A DNA stretch of 41,724 nt from positions 1 to 41,724 of the forward strand of contig JAGAKX010000046.1 of the NCBI GenBank assembly GCA_017625435.1. Direction: 5' to 3'. A program made the translations under genes and the position numbers. Position 1 is the stretch's first letter. Every line of letters starts with the position of its first letter. The stretch is from Clostridia bacterium. Lineage in GTDB: Bacteria; Bacillota; Clostridia; Oscillospirales; Acutalibacteraceae. Below the pieces are notes generated by a model, which worked only from the letters and a program-made list of their open reading frames with translations, did not search any database and was not told where the DNA came from. Positions 31,509-40,602 of this stretch are shown in pieces.

Positions 31509-32672
31509 ATGAAAGAATTAAACAGAAAAATTGAACATCTTTCTGATTCAGTTATCAGAAGAATGACACGAATTTCAATGGAATGCGGTGCAATAAACCT
31601 TTCTCAGGGCTTCCCTGATTTTGACCCTCCCAAGTTCATTACGGATAATCTCGTAAGAGTTGCATCCGAAGGCCCTCACCAGTATTCCCCCACCTGGGGC
31701 GCATACAACTACAGAGCCGCTGTTGCAAAAAAGGTCGGTATGTTTATGGGCATCGACCTTGACCCCGACAAAAACGTTATAGGTACAATCGGCAGCACCG
31801 AAGCTATGATGGCTACAATGATGGCTATTTCCAATCCCGGAGATAAAATAGTAATATTCTCCCCTTACTTCGAAAACTACGCCGCACAGAGCCTTTTCAA
31901 CTCAATTGAGCCTATCTTTGTTCCCCTTGTTCCTCCTGCATTCACCTTTGATGCAGACAGACTTGAGCAGGCTTTCAAGGACCCCAAGACAAAGGCTATG
32001 CTTCTCTGCAACCCCTCTAACCCCTCAGGACGTGTATTTACAAGAGAAGAATTGCAGACAATTGCAGACCTTGCTATCAAATATGACGTAATCGTAATCA
32101 CAGACGAGGTTTACGAGCACATTATTTTCGAGCCCCACAAGCACACATACATTGCTTCTCTTCCCGGAATGTGGGAAAGAACAATCTGCTGTTCCTCACT
32201 TTCAAAAACATACTCCATTACAGGCTGGAGACTTGGTTATATTGTAGCCTGCGAGGAGCTTATGAACCGCTGCAAGAAGATTCACGATTTCCTTACAGTC
32301 TGTGCTCCCTCTCCCCTTCAGGAAGCAATTGTTGCAGGTCTCGAAGCACCTATGTCTTACTATAAGGAGCTTCAGGACCACTACACCCACATGAGAGACA
32401 TTTTCGTTGGCGGACTCAAGGACCTCGGCTGGAAATTCACCGAGCCCGAAGGCTCCTACTTTATGATGGTTGATATCTCTGATTTCCAGAAGGGCAGAAC
32501 AGATGTGGAATTCTGCGAAGAGCTTGCATACAAGGTAGGCGTCGCGGCAGTTCCCGGTTCATCCTTCTTTAATGAGGACGTAAACCACCTTGCTCGCTTC
32601 CACTTCGCGAAGAAGGATGAAACACTTTACGAAGCACTTGAAAGACTTTCAAAAATGAAAGACCTTATGTAA
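31509..32672 (+). CDS. Aromatic/aspartate-type PLP aminotransferase (class I/II)
   Basis: 387 residues; AAGGAG before ATG 31509. Seen: GAINLSQGFPDFDPP, PHQYSPTWGAYNYRAAVAKK, LLCNPSNPSGRVFTREEL, VITDEVYEHIIF (PLP ring Asp and Tyr) and the PLP lysine in SSLSKTYSITGWRLGY, then SFFNEDVNHLARFHFAKK with the carboxylate-binding Arg. It resembles the KAT/MtnV/aromatic-type subgroup. In this operon it most simply links aromatic amino acids with their 2-oxo acids (indolepyruvate, phenylpyruvate), the substrates of IorAB. Substrate choice is inferred from context. Confidence 0.88.
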   Translation: MKELNRKIEHLSDSVIRRMTRISMECGAINLSQGFPDFDPPKFITDNLVRVASEGPHQYSPTWGAYNYRAAVAKKVGMFMGIDLDPDKNVIGTIGSTEAMMATMMAISNPGDKIVIFSPYFENYAAQSLFNSIEPIFVPLVPPAFTFDADRLEQAFKDPKTKAMLLCNPSNPSGRVFTREELQTIADLAIKYDVIVITDEVYEHIIFEPHKHTYIASLPGMWERTICCSSLSKTYSITGWRLGYIVACEELMNRCKKIHDFLTVCAPSPLQEAIVAGLEAPMSYYKELQDHYTHMRDIFVGGLKDLGWKFTEPEGSYFMMVDISDFQKGRTDVEFCEELAYKVGVAAVPGSSFFNEDVNHLARFHFAKKDETLYEALERLSKMKDLM

Positions 32673-32680
32673 AATAGCTT

Positions 32681-32718
32681 AAGGAGCCGAATCACCGCGA
32701 TTCAGCTCCTTTTTTTGT
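32681..32718 (+). terminator. Terminator of the iorAB operon
   Basis: AAGGAGC...GAATC (32681-32693), loop ACCGC, GATTC..GCTCCTT (32699-32711) with one mismatch, then a T run. Confidence 0.85.
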
Positions 32719-32721
32719 AAT

Positions 32722-33522
32722 TTATTTCTTTGTATGATATTTAAACCATTTTACATATAACGGCATCCAGGCATCTGCCAACGGCTGATTTTCCGCTGTT
32801 CCCAGACCGTGACCGCCATAGGGGAAAATATGCAGCTCACAGGGAACTCCCGCTTTTATGAGGCTTGAAGCGAATCTTAAGGAGCATTCCGGATTAACTG
32901 CCGCATCCTCAGCCGTATGCCACAAAAATGCAGGAGGCGTATCCTCTCTTACTATATTCTCGGAGGAGAGCATTTTTATCATATCTTTATCGGGATTTTC
33001 CCCCAAAAGATTATGAAGGGTTCCTTCGTGAGTAATTTCGGGATTGAGAGAAGCCACGGCATAGCAGGGCGCAAATGCATCGGGACGGGAAGAAACCTTA
33101 TCAATTTCGTCTCCTTCTTCCAGTCCGTAATCAAAGCGAAGTCCCGTCATACAGGTGAGATGTCCGCCTGCGGAAAAGCCGAGTGTGCCGATTTTTTCAG
33201 GGTCAATCCCCCACTTTCCCGCATTGTATCTTATAAGTCTTATTGCCCTTCTTGCATCTGTTTCCATTACAGGGTGTTTATAGGGTGCAATACGGTAATT
33301 GAGATATGCCGCAGAAATCCCGTTATCGTTAAGATAACGGCATATAGCATCACCCTCGTGGTCAATGCATACAAATCCGTACCCGCCGCCGGGAATTACA
33401 AGCACACAGCCGTTTTCCTTTCCGTTTTGGAGAAAATACTCGGTAATTGAAGGCGGCTCCTGATTAAAACCGGCATTAAAATAGGGAACATCCTTTTCCC
33501 ATAAATAAATCTTATTTTTCAA
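32722..33522 (-). CDS. Alpha/beta hydrolase, acetyl-esterase type (BD-FAE/Aes-like)
   Basis: 266 residues, no signal peptide. Seen: VLVIPGGGYGFV (oxyanion HGGG-like strand), the nucleophile elbow TLGFSAGGHL (Ser), FLWHTAEDAAVNPE with the catalytic Asp, and FPYGGHGLGTAE with the catalytic His, a complete triad. This subgroup includes acetylxylan and feruloyl esterases and general carbohydrate deacetylases. Start is the TTG at 33522: AGGTGA lies 6 bp upstream and there is no in-frame ATG close by. It follows the CotH-family gene by 25 bp and is probably co-transcribed. A role in deacetylating imported oligosaccharides is inference. Confidence 0.85.
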   Translation of the reverse strand: MKNKIYLWEKDVPYFNAGFNQEPPSITEYFLQNGKENGCVLVIPGGGYGFVCIDHEGDAICRYLNDNGISAAYLNYRIAPYKHPVMETDARRAIRLIRYNAGKWGIDPEKIGTLGFSAGGHLTCMTGLRFDYGLEEGDEIDKVSSRPDAFAPCYAVASLNPEITHEGTLHNLLGENPDKDMIKMLSSENIVREDTPPAFLWHTAEDAAVNPECSLRFASSLIKAGVPCELHIFPYGGHGLGTAENQPLADAWMPLYVKWFKYHTKK

Positions 33523-33547
33523 AATATCACCTGCTCAACTTTGTATT

Positions 33548-35542
33548 TCAAATGCTGAAAAGCCTTTTGAAAAATTCTGCAATAGAATTAAAGAAATCAA
33601 CAACAGCACGAAGGATGCGATTGAAGAAATTGACATCTTCCCACTGTCCGTAGAGAGTTAAATTATCATTAACGATAATTTCATCGCCGGGCTGATAAAG
33701 TCTTCCGCTTCCGTCCGGCTTATCGGACCAACCTATAAAATCGGCATTTTCATTATCTGTTTCAGGTGAAGCAAGAACAATTGCCTTGTCCCCCGAATTA
33801 TAAATCTTTGTATCATGTACAAGATTATCGCCGTAATTTCCGATGTCGTACTTCACAAAATATGTTTCAGGCTTATATGCATTGCTGAGAAATGCATAAC
33901 GTGCGGCTGCATAATCAGCAATAGCCTTTATTTCAGCACTCTGTCGTTGCGATATTCTGTTTATATCATAGGTGCCTACTGTCTTCCATCGGATGGCATT
34001 CATAATGAAAGATTGCTTTATTTCATTGCCGAAAAAGGCAATATTACCATAAAAGACAGGATAATAAGCCGAGAACTCTTCAGCCCAGATTTTCTCAACC
34101 AATTCTTGAAAATCATTATGAGTAAATGCTTGAGCAAGAAGAGATTTTTTGTTTTCTGCATGATTTCCGATGAAACAGGTCTGTGCATAGAGAAGATTAG
34201 GCTCTGCTGTATTGGAAATATGATTGATAAGGTTGTTTGACAATCCTTTTCCGAGCGAAAGATCAAAATCCCATGCAGGACCTGCCGTCAATTTTCCGCC
34301 TATATCTTTCCAAAGAAAAAAGCTGGAGCTGCAACCGTCAAAATTTGCAGTAAACTCAAGTATAATATACATTTTTGCAAGAGCTTCGGTGTCAATGTAA
34401 TAGGAATAATGCTTACCTTCGGAATTATATCCCGTAGGTGAATAAAGCGCATCCTCAAAAGCCTGATAATAGCTGCTGATGTACTGTACCTGCTCCTTAC
34501 TTGCATACTCGGGAGTTTTAACAACAACAGCCTGTCCGTTATCAGTAACAAAACCTGAGACCTCATCAGTATACCGGTAGATTTTTTCAAGCTCAAGAAG
34601 ATAACCACCCGTGATATCATCAGGATTATTGGGAATAGCAGAATATTTTATAGTTCCGCGCATCTGTGAATTCTGAAATCCGCCAAGCGGGTACTCATCA
34701 AGGTCTTTTGAATTAAGCTCCTCTGTTTTGCCCTCAAGATCGTAAATATCAATTCGGTTTTCACCGATATCAACCTTTTCGGTAATCATATAGAGTCCGG
34801 CATACTCACCGTTAAGATAAAGATTAATCTGACGGGTAGGACTGGTTGTATCAATGCCGATATTGTAAGCATAATCGTAAGCCAGCTGATTTCTTATCAT
34901 TGAAACTTCACTTGCATTTGCAAGAAGGCACCAGCTCTTATTCTTACCCATTCCGAATAAATCAGCCTTGCTGTCAAGCTTAATATTATAAGGCTTCTTA
35001 TCAGCATTCCATGTTGAATTGCCTCTGCCCTTGATATAATCAAGCTCTCCGTCATAATAAACATTACCGCTTTCATCGGTTATCATTATTTTTCCGGATT
35101 CCTTGTGGGATTTATCCGCGTGTACGGCTGCCATATTGCCGGATTTCGTATTGATATAAATGCTACCCTCATTTGCACCTTGAAGTACATTAAGCTCATA
35201 GCTTTCATCACCGCAGGAAAGCACAAAGCTGTCACCCTCCGAAAAAATATCAGTTATTTTTCCGTTTTCAAGCTTTGCTTCACCGCAGGTTACCTCAGCA
35301 CCGGCATTAAACCAAACAGTAAGCGCAGTTCTGTCCGCATCAGCCGGCAAAAAAAGGTAATAGGTACCGTCAGAGGATTGGTACCACCTGACCGAGCCCA
35401 GCTCATCATAACTAACAGCAGAAGCATCATTTACCGCAAAAAATGTAAGCTCCGTACTTTCAGCATTTGCTGAAAACACACAAACAAATGACAATATAGT
35501 GATAATCAGCATAGAAACAAATAGTTTTATCGGTTTTTTCAT
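33548..35542 (-). CDS. Secreted CotH-kinase family protein with InlB-type repeat and amphipathic C-terminal tail
   Basis: 664 residues from ATG 35542 (AGGAGG 8 bp upstream). Seen: signal peptide (cut near residue 27), a beta-rich N-terminal region (30-165), then the CotH kinase domain with GRGNSTWNADKKPYNIKLD (172-190), LFGMGKNKSWCLLAN, SMIRNQLAYDYA, NGEYAGLYMITEKVDIG and AGPAWDFDLSLG (the DFD metal motif), then an InlB/Listeria-Bacteroides-type repeat (about 565-625: FIGWSDKPDGSG..Y.PGD...NLTLYGQW). The tail ends FFNSIAEFFKRLFSI. CotH-type proteins are atypical protein kinases (spore coat in Bacillus) and also occur with cellulosomes and surface adhesins. A secreted location suggests modification or binding of surface or glycan targets; the substrate is unknown. 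Confidence 0.85.
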   Translation of the reverse strand: MKKPIKLFVSMLIITILSFVCVFSANAESTELTFFAVNDASAVSYDELGSVRWYQSSDGTYYLFLPADADRTALTVWFNAGAEVTCGEAKLENGKITDIFSEGDSFVLSCGDESYELNVLQGANEGSIYINTKSGNMAAVHADKSHKESGKIMITDESGNVYYDGELDYIKGRGNSTWNADKKPYNIKLDSKADLFGMGKNKSWCLLANASEVSMIRNQLAYDYAYNIGIDTTSPTRQINLYLNGEYAGLYMITEKVDIGENRIDIYDLEGKTEELNSKDLDEYPLGGFQNSQMRGTIKYSAIPNNPDDITGGYLLELEKIYRYTDEVSGFVTDNGQAVVVKTPEYASKEQVQYISSYYQAFEDALYSPTGYNSEGKHYSYYIDTEALAKMYIILEFTANFDGCSSSFFLWKDIGGKLTAGPAWDFDLSLGKGLSNNLINHISNTAEPNLLYAQTCFIGNHAENKKSLLAQAFTHNDFQELVEKIWAEEFSAYYPVFYGNIAFFGNEIKQSFIMNAIRWKTVGTYDINRISQRQSAEIKAIADYAAARYAFLSNAYKPETYFVKYDIGNYGDNLVHDTKIYNSGDKAIVLASPETDNENADFIGWSDKPDGSGRLYQPGDEIIVNDNLTLYGQWEDVNFFNRILRAVVDFFNSIAEFFKRLFSI

Positions 35543-35564
35543 AGCAAAAGCCTCCTTTACATAA

Positions 35565-35593
35565 AATATACAATAAATCACGAGAAAAAACAA
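35565..35593 (-). promoter_or_regulatory. Promoter of the CotH-family gene
   Basis: Minus strand: TTGTTT (35593-35588), 17-bp spacer, TATATT (35570-35565), 23 bp before the ATG. Confidence 0.45.
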
Positions 35594-35610
35594 TATGATA
35601 TTACAAACAA

Positions 35611-35643
35611 AAAACTGCCGGCATATAAAAATACACCGACAGT
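35611..35643 (-). terminator. Terminator of the rpsB-tsf operon
   Basis: Minus strand: ACTGTCGG (35643-35636), 14-nt loop, CCGGCAGT (35621-35614) with one wobble, then a T run (TTTTTTG). Confidence 0.75.
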
Positions 35644-35667
35644 ATATTCTGATGTTTTACACGAAAC

Positions 35668-36771
35668 TTATTTAACCATGCTTGCGATTTCAGCTGCGAA
35701 ATCGTCAACCTTCTTTTCAATTCCTTCGCCCTTTGCAAAACGTGTGAAGCTCTTTACAGAGATTTCTGCACCGAGAGCCTTAGCAACTGAAGCAACGTAA
35801 CCCTTAACGTCGCCGTCGAAGAGGTCGGAACGAACGAATGCCTGCTCGAGAAGGCAAACTTCCTTAAGCTGCTTGGAAAGACGACCCTGAACAAGACCGT
35901 TGAAGATTTTGTTTTCAACAATTTCAGCCTTCTTGGAAACTGCAAGAGCAGCAAGCTCAGCATAAGCTTCCTTGGAAATGAAGTTGAAGAAGTTCTTTCT
36001 CTGCTGCTGATCAAGACCCTGATAGATAGTTGCGTCTTCTTCGTTCCACTTCTTAGTGTCAATAACCTCAGCGATAAGGCTGTTAAGAATCGGTACGGGA
36101 AGAGAATCGGGCTTATTGAGAGCACTTTCAATTGTGATGTTTTCCATCTTAGCAAGCTCTTCTGCAGAGATATCGCTCTTGCTTAAGAATTCGGGGCTCA
36201 TAGCAGCAACCTGCATTGCAACGTTCTTACCCATATCAGCAAATTCTGCCTTGGCAGCTGTTGCATCGTCTGTATCGAAAGCAACTACAACACCAACGGA
36301 ACCGCCTGCGTGAATGTAAGAAGCTGTGTGACCTTCAACAACAGTGAATCTTCTTACCTTAAGGTTTTCACGAAGAGCAAGGAATACTTCCTGAACTTCC
36401 TGTTCAACTGTCATTTCGGAGTCAACTGCCTTTGTAGCAAGAAGAGCATCAAGGTCAGCGGGCTTTGCAGCAAGAGCTGTCTTTGCAACCTTGTTGGAAA
36501 GCTCTACGAAGGGAGCACCCTTTGCAACGAAGTCTGTTTCGCAGTTAAGCTCAACAAGTACGCCTGCCTTGTCATCTGAACAAGCAGCAACGATACCTTC
36601 TGCTGCAACACGGCTTGCCTTCTTAGCAGCGGAAGCAAGACCCTTTTCTCTGAGAATATCAATAGCCTTGTCGATATCACCGTCGGTTTCAACAAGAGCC
36701 TTCTTACAATCCATCATACCAACGCCTGTCTTCTCACGAAGAGCCTGAACGTCTTTAGCTGTAAATGCCAT
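35668..36771 (-). CDS. tsf: Elongation factor Ts with an internal insertion
   Basis: 367 residues, longer than the usual 280-310. EF-Ts exchanges GDP for GTP on EF-Tu. Seen: the N-terminal UBA-like domain ([19 protein letters not shown]), the EF-Tu contact [11 protein letters not shown] (75-85), [25 protein letters not shown] and CLLEQAFV. Between [11 protein letters not shown] (about 205) and the coiled-coil entry [14 protein letters not shown] (about 287) is an extra segment of roughly 70 residues ([13 protein letters not shown] to [10 protein letters not shown]), not present in the standard domain plan. ATG 36771 has AGGAGG upstream. Downstream of rpsB, with an attenuator-like hairpin between. 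Confidence 0.95.
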   Translation of the reverse strand: MAFTAKDVQALREKTGVGMMDCKKALVETDGDIDKAIDILREKGLASAAKKASRVAAEGIVAACSDDKAGVLVELNCETDFVAKGAPFVELSNKVAKTALAAKPADLDALLATKAVDSEMTVEQEVQEVFLALRENLKVRRFTVVEGHTASYIHAGGSVGVVVAFDTDDATAAKAEFADMGKNVAMQVAAMSPEFLSKSDISAEELAKMENITIESALNKPDSLPVPILNSLIAEVIDTKKWNEEDATIYQGLDQQQRKNFFNFISKEAYAELAALAVSKKAEIVENKIFNGLVQGRLSKQLKEVCLLEQAFVRSDLFDGDVKGYVASVAKALGAEISVKSFTRFAKGEGIEKKVDDFAAEIASMVK

Positions 36772-36809
36772 TTTAATTTCCTCCTGATTGTCTTATTTTA
36801 TCTAAATAA

Positions 36810-36830
36810 AGCCCGCACAAAGTACGGGCT
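36810..36830 (-). terminator. Attenuator-like hairpin between rpsB and tsf
   Basis: Minus strand: AGCCCG (36830-36825), 9-nt loop, CGGGCT (36815-36810), then TTATTTA. The weak T tract suggests partial termination or mRNA processing rather than a full stop. Confidence 0.55.
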
Positions 36831-36837
36831 ATTAAAA

Positions 36838-37578
36838 TTATTCTGCAAACTCTGCTGTTTCTTCAGTTGCTTCTTCAGCAGCTTCAGCTACTACTTCGCC
36901 CTGTCTGCCTGCGATAACAGCGTCAGCCATTGCACCTGCAATAAGCTTAACAGCTCTGATAGCGTCATCGTTACCGGGGATAACGTAGTCAACTTCGTCG
37001 GGATCGCAGTTTGTATCTACGATAGCAACGATCGGAATACCGAGCTTCTTTGCTTCAAGAACAGCGATTCTTTCTTTTCTGGGGTCAACAATGAACATAG
37101 CAGCAGGCTGCTTCTTCATTTCTGTGATACCGCCCATGAACTTTTCGAGCTTTTCTCTTTCGAGCTTGAGCTTGATAACTTCCTTCTTGGGGAGAAGATC
37201 AAATGTGCCGTCTTCTTCCATCTTCTTGAGCTGTTCAAGTCTCTTGATTCTTCTCTTGATTGTGCTGAAGTTTGTAAGCATACCGCCGAGCCATCTTGCG
37301 TTAACGAAGGGCATATTGCAACGCTCTGCCTCTTCCTTGATGGAATCCATAGCCTGCTTCTTTGTACCTACGAAAAGGATTTCACCGCCGTCAGCTGCAA
37401 CTTCGTGAATGAAGTTGTAAGCTTCTTCGAGCTTCTTAACTGTCTTCTGAAGGTCGATGATGTAAATTCCGTTTCTTTCTGTGAAGATATAGGGAGCCAT
37501 TTTGGGGTTCCATCTTCTGGTCTGGTGACCGAAGTGCACACCTGCTTCAAGCAGCTGCTTCATTGATACTACTGACAT
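36838..37578 (-). CDS. rpsB: 30S ribosomal protein S2
   Basis: 246 residues from ATG 37578, chosen because AAGGAGG lies just upstream; the longer frame starts inside the leader. Seen: the opening [84 protein letters not shown] and [23 protein letters not shown], all hallmark S2 blocks. The C-terminal tail is rich in Ala and Glu, as usual. S2 binds the 30S head and is needed for S1 binding. Operon rpsB-tsf as in most bacteria. Confidence 0.98.
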   Translation of the reverse strand: MSVVSMKQLLEAGVHFGHQTRRWNPKMAPYIFTERNGIYIIDLQKTVKKLEEAYNFIHEVAADGGEILFVGTKKQAMDSIKEEAERCNMPFVNARWLGGMLTNFSTIKRRIKRLEQLKKMEEDGTFDLLPKKEVIKLKLEREKLEKFMGGITEMKKQPAAMFIVDPRKERIAVLEAKKLGIPIVAIVDTNCDPDEVDYVIPGNDDAIRAVKLIAGAMADAVIAGRQGEVVAEAAEEATEETAEFAE

Positions 37579-37606
37579 AATTTTTTCCTCCTTTTGTTTA
37601 ACCACC

Positions 37607-37720
37607 GCAGGCTTTAAGCTCATACGGAACAAGGGCTATGTCAAACCCCTGCACACCCGTTGTGATACACCTGCGTGCGTTTTGCCCGACCATTATAGCA
37701 CAGCACTTTTTAAATTGCAA
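37607..37720 (-). promoter_or_regulatory. rpsB promoter and structured leader
   Basis: Promoter on the minus strand: TTGCAA (37720-37715), 17-bp spacer, TATAAT (37697-37692). From a start near 37686 the leader of about 105 nt can close by CGCAGG (37675-37670) with CCTGCG (37611-37606), enclosing about 58 nt. Autogenous control by S2 is known for rpsB in other bacteria; here it is only suggested by the fold. Confidence 0.55.
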
Positions 37721-37770
37721 CAGCTTTTTTCGTTTTTTATGTACAATTTTTAAATTAATATCGCGTTTTA

Positions 37771-37799
37771 TTGACATTTATATGCGCATAATATAATAT
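37771..37799 (+). promoter_or_regulatory. Promoter of the nfeD-SPFH operon
   Basis: TTGACA (37771-37776), then TAATAT at 37794-37799 with 17-bp spacing (a TATAAT at 37792-37797 would give 15 bp). Confidence 0.6.
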
Positions 37800-37819
37800 A
37801 TACTCAGGAGGTGATGTAT

Positions 37820-38251
37820 ATGGGCGAATATATGGTATGGGTATGGCTTGCACTTTTAGTCCTTTTCATCATCACTGAAATTGCAACCGTACAATTAACC
37901 ACCGTCTGGTTTGCAGGCGGCGCACTTATCGCAATGCTTCTTGCGGCATTCGGCGTAAAAAGCATTACCGTACAGGTAATAGTCTTCCTCGCTGTGTCAA
38001 TCGTGCTTCTTATTGCCACAAGACCCCTTGTGAAAAAGCATATAAATAAAAAATCCCAGCCGACAAATGCAGACCGAAGTATCGGGCAGAATGCTGTTGT
38101 TACCGAAGAGATTAACAATCTCGAGGGCAAGGGCGCTGCAAAGGTAAACGGTGTTGAATGGACTGCCAGAAGCGAAAGCGGCACAGTAATTCCTGCAGGC
38201 ACTACCGTTACCGTCGTAAAAATTGACGGTGTCAAATTAATCGTCAGATAA
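37820..38251 (+). CDS. NfeD-family membrane protein (short form)
   Basis: 143 residues from ATG 37820, since AGGAGGTGAT (37806-37815) is a full anti-16S match just before it. Seen: two to three transmembrane helices (about 6-25, 32-50, 55-70) with TTVWFAGGALIAMLLA, then a soluble OB-fold domain of about 65 residues (SIGQNAVVTEEINNLEGKG to VVKIDGVKLIVR). Short NfeD proteins pair with SPFH/stomatin-like proteins encoded next door, as here, and are thought to organise membrane microdomains and influence membrane fluidity. Confidence 0.88.
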   Translation: MGEYMVWVWLALLVLFIITEIATVQLTTVWFAGGALIAMLLAAFGVKSITVQVIVFLAVSIVLLIATRPLVKKHINKKSQPTNADRSIGQNAVVTEEINNLEGKGAAKVNGVEWTARSESGTVIPAGTTVTVVKIDGVKLIVR

Positions 38252-38275
38252 AATATCACGTAAAGGAGATACATT

Positions 38276-39205
38276 ATGCTTGAAATTATTATCCCCATTA
38301 TTGCTGTTGTAGCACTTATTCTTGTTGTGCTTATTCTCAACATCAAAATTGTTCCCCAGTCAAAGGCTTACGTTATCGAGCGTCTCGGTGCATACAGCGT
38401 TACCTGGCAGACGGGCTTCCACTTCAAGATTCCCGTAATCGAGAGAGTTGCAAAAATCGTCTCCCTTAAAGAGCAGGTTGCAGACTTCCCTCCCCAGCCC
38501 GTTATTACTATGGATAACGTTACAATGCAGATAGATACCGTTGTTTTCTATCAGATTACTGATCCCAAGCTTTACTGCTACGGTGTTGAAAGACCTATAG
38601 CAGCTATCGAAAATCTTACAGCAACAACTCTTCGTAATATCATCGGTGAGCTTGAGCTTGACCACACGCTTACCTCCCGTGATACAATCAACGCAAAAAT
38701 CAGAGTTATCCTCGACGAGGCAACAGATGCCTGGGGCATCAAGGTAAACAGAGTTGAGCTTAAAAACATCTTCCCGCCCAGAGAAATTCAGGAAGCAATG
38801 GAAAAGCAGATGAAGGCAGAGCGTGAAAGACGAGAGGCAATTCTCCGTGCAGAGGGTGAAAAAGCAGCCGCAATCCTTGTTGCAGAAGGTGAAAAGGAAT
38901 CGAAGATTCTTTCCGCAGAAGGTGAAAAGCAGTCCGCAATTCTCCGTGCAGAAGCCGTTAAGGAAGCTAAAATCAGAGAGTCCGAGGGTGAAGCACAGGC
39001 TATTCTTGCAATTCAGGAAGCAACTGCTAAGGGTATTGAGCTTATCAATAACGCAAAACCCGCAGAGGCTGTACTCAAGTTAAAGAGCCTTGAAGCCTTT
39101 GAAAAAGCCGCTGACGGCAAGGCAACCAAAATCATTATCCCCTCTGAAATTCAGGGTATAGCAGGGCTTGCAGCAGGCCTTAAAGAGGTTATTTCAGAAA
39201 AGTAA
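38276..39205 (+). CDS. SPFH/Band-7 (stomatin/prohibitin-like) membrane protein
   Basis: 309 residues: one N-terminal membrane helix (3-22), the SPFH domain (about 25-180) with VPQSKAYVIERLGAY, QTGFHFKIPVIERV, VTMDNV-like ITMDNVTMQIDTVVFYQI and TLTSRDTINAKI, then an Ala/Glu-rich coiled coil (180-250) with three copies of an AEGEK repeat (AEGEKAAAIL, AEGEKESKIL, AEGEKQSAIL), and a C-terminal helix. Such proteins form large ring oligomers on the membrane. AAAGGAG lies before ATG 38276; the gap to nfeD is 24 bp and the pair is a conserved operon in many bacteria. Confidence 0.92.
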   Translation: MLEIIIPIIAVVALILVVLILNIKIVPQSKAYVIERLGAYSVTWQTGFHFKIPVIERVAKIVSLKEQVADFPPQPVITMDNVTMQIDTVVFYQITDPKLYCYGVERPIAAIENLTATTLRNIIGELELDHTLTSRDTINAKIRVILDEATDAWGIKVNRVELKNIFPPREIQEAMEKQMKAERERREAILRAEGEKAAAILVAEGEKESKILSAEGEKQSAILRAEAVKEAKIRESEGEAQAILAIQEATAKGIELINNAKPAEAVLKLKSLEAFEKAADGKATKIIIPSEIQGIAGLAAGLKEVISEK

Positions 39206-39236
39206 TTCCAAGAAAAAAACTTCATAACACAACATT

Positions 39237-39264
39237 TCCGCATCGGGTGACCGATGCGGATTTT
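39237..39264 (+). terminator. Terminator of the nfeD-SPFH operon
   Basis: TCCGCATCGG (39237-39246), GTGA loop, CCGATGCGGA (39251-39260), TTTT. A perfect 10-bp stem. Confidence 0.85.
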
Positions 39265-39293
39265 CTCATATAAGGTCCATAAACATCTTGTAG

Positions 39294-40601
39294 CTATTCC
39301 TTTGACTGTACCGGTCTCTTCGGCAGTACAATATTTGTTTCAAACATTTTTTCCGTTTCAGAATACCGCCAGTCATATATAGCATCATATTTCTTTAATG
39401 TCTTCTTCACAATGCTGACACCTAAGCCGTGTAAAAGCTTGTCTTTTTTTGTTGTAATCAGCTCATAATTTTTATGCTTCGGTGCCATTTCGCAGGTGTT
39501 TTTGATAATTATTCCGTCAAAATTTCTGTTTTTTGAAAAGATATTAAGTTCAATAATCTTTTCTTCCGACATTTCCGCAGCTTCAACTGCATTATCAAGC
39601 AAATTATTGAGAAGCGTTGATAAATCATAGTCCTCAACGTATTTAAGATTGGCAAGCTTAACCTCGGGAACAAATTTTATCCTCTTCTTTTCGCACAAGG
39701 CAGAATACTTACTGATAATCAGATTCAGCATTTTGTTACTGCTGATTCCGACGTAAGAAATTTTCTCAACATCAGCAATAACGTCATCAAGATAGGAGTG
39801 TATTTCATCAACATTCTCAAGATATCTTATCTGAAGCAAATGGTTCTTCATATCGTGCGAAAACTGTCTTATTTCCTCCTGAGACTGTTCAATTGCATCA
39901 AAGTATTTTTCATCAAACTCCTGCCGCAATTTTATTGTTTTCAATTCATACAGCTCAGCCTTATTTCTGTTGGCTCTGTCATATACCATAAAAACAACCA
40001 AATCCGCAAACAACACAAACACAAAAATTCCTGATATAATAATCCGCAAGGAATCCGACATCTGAATATTATCTGCAACATAGAAAACCAGAAGACATAC
40101 CGGAATACTGATTGCAGGAAACAAGAATAATATCCAAAAAAAGCTGTCCTTTGCATTTTTATCGACTCTTGTAACGCATATCATTTTTACAAACTGCATA
40201 ACGGAGAAATAAATGATTTTACTTGTAACAATAACATAAATATATGCAACAATATCCGAATGCATTGCATTGAAATTATCAAAGAATACAGAGCAGGAAT
40301 TTATTACGGCAATCTCGGCAACTGCCATTGCACTGATAAGCAATGAAGTATGAAAAAGTGCTTTCCCGGGATGTGCGTCGAAAATGCACCACAGGGTTAA
40401 AAAGTACAGAATCAGTAAGCTCAGGATATTTATTGCTTCAACCTCAGAGCGGTAAGTGATAAACAGAATAATGTTCACACAAATAACTGCTATAATCTTT
40501 ACCGATGCTTTTTTCTTTCCGGGAAACAGACCGTTTGCGTAATTATAGAGAAACAGGGCCTCAAAAATGTACATAAATATGTCACAGATTACCTTGAGCA
40601 T
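39294..40601 (-). CDS. AgrC-like GHKL sensor histidine kinase
   Basis: 435 residues: six transmembrane helices in the first 210 residues, a coiled-coil dimerisation helix (210-245), the phospho-histidine in EEIRQFSHDMKNHLL (H249), then a GHKL-type ATPase with DYDLSTLLNNLLDNAVEAAE (N box), IIIKNTCE and KDKLLHGLGVSIVKK (G box). This matches the AgrC/ComD/VirS class that senses peptide pheromones. It starts 1 bp after the partner regulator. No agrD-like peptide or agrB protease gene is visible within the window, so the ligand is unknown. It may respond to peptides made elsewhere in the genome or by other cells. Confidence 0.87.
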   Translation of the reverse strand: MLKVICDIFMYIFEALFLYNYANGLFPGKKKASVKIIAVICVNIILFITYRSEVEAINILSLLILYFLTLWCIFDAHPGKALFHTSLLISAMAVAEIAVINSCSVFFDNFNAMHSDIVAYIYVIVTSKIIYFSVMQFVKMICVTRVDKNAKDSFFWILFLFPAISIPVCLLVFYVADNIQMSDSLRIIISGIFVFVLFADLVVFMVYDRANRNKAELYELKTIKLRQEFDEKYFDAIEQSQEEIRQFSHDMKNHLLQIRYLENVDEIHSYLDDVIADVEKISYVGISSNKMLNLIISKYSALCEKKRIKFVPEVKLANLKYVEDYDLSTLLNNLLDNAVEAAEMSEEKIIELNIFSKNRNFDGIIIKNTCEMAPKHKNYELITTKKDKLLHGLGVSIVKKTLKKYDAIYDWRYSETEKMFETNIVLPKRPVQSKE

Positions 40602-40602
40602 A

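Noticed and set aside
32917..33450. 177-codon open frame on the plus strand opposite the esterase
   Set aside because: Antisense to a hydrolase with a complete triad; no start signals.
38849..38960. Near-repeats in the DNA of the SPFH gene
   Set aside because: They encode the AEGEK coiled-coil repeats normal for this family, not a separate repeat element.
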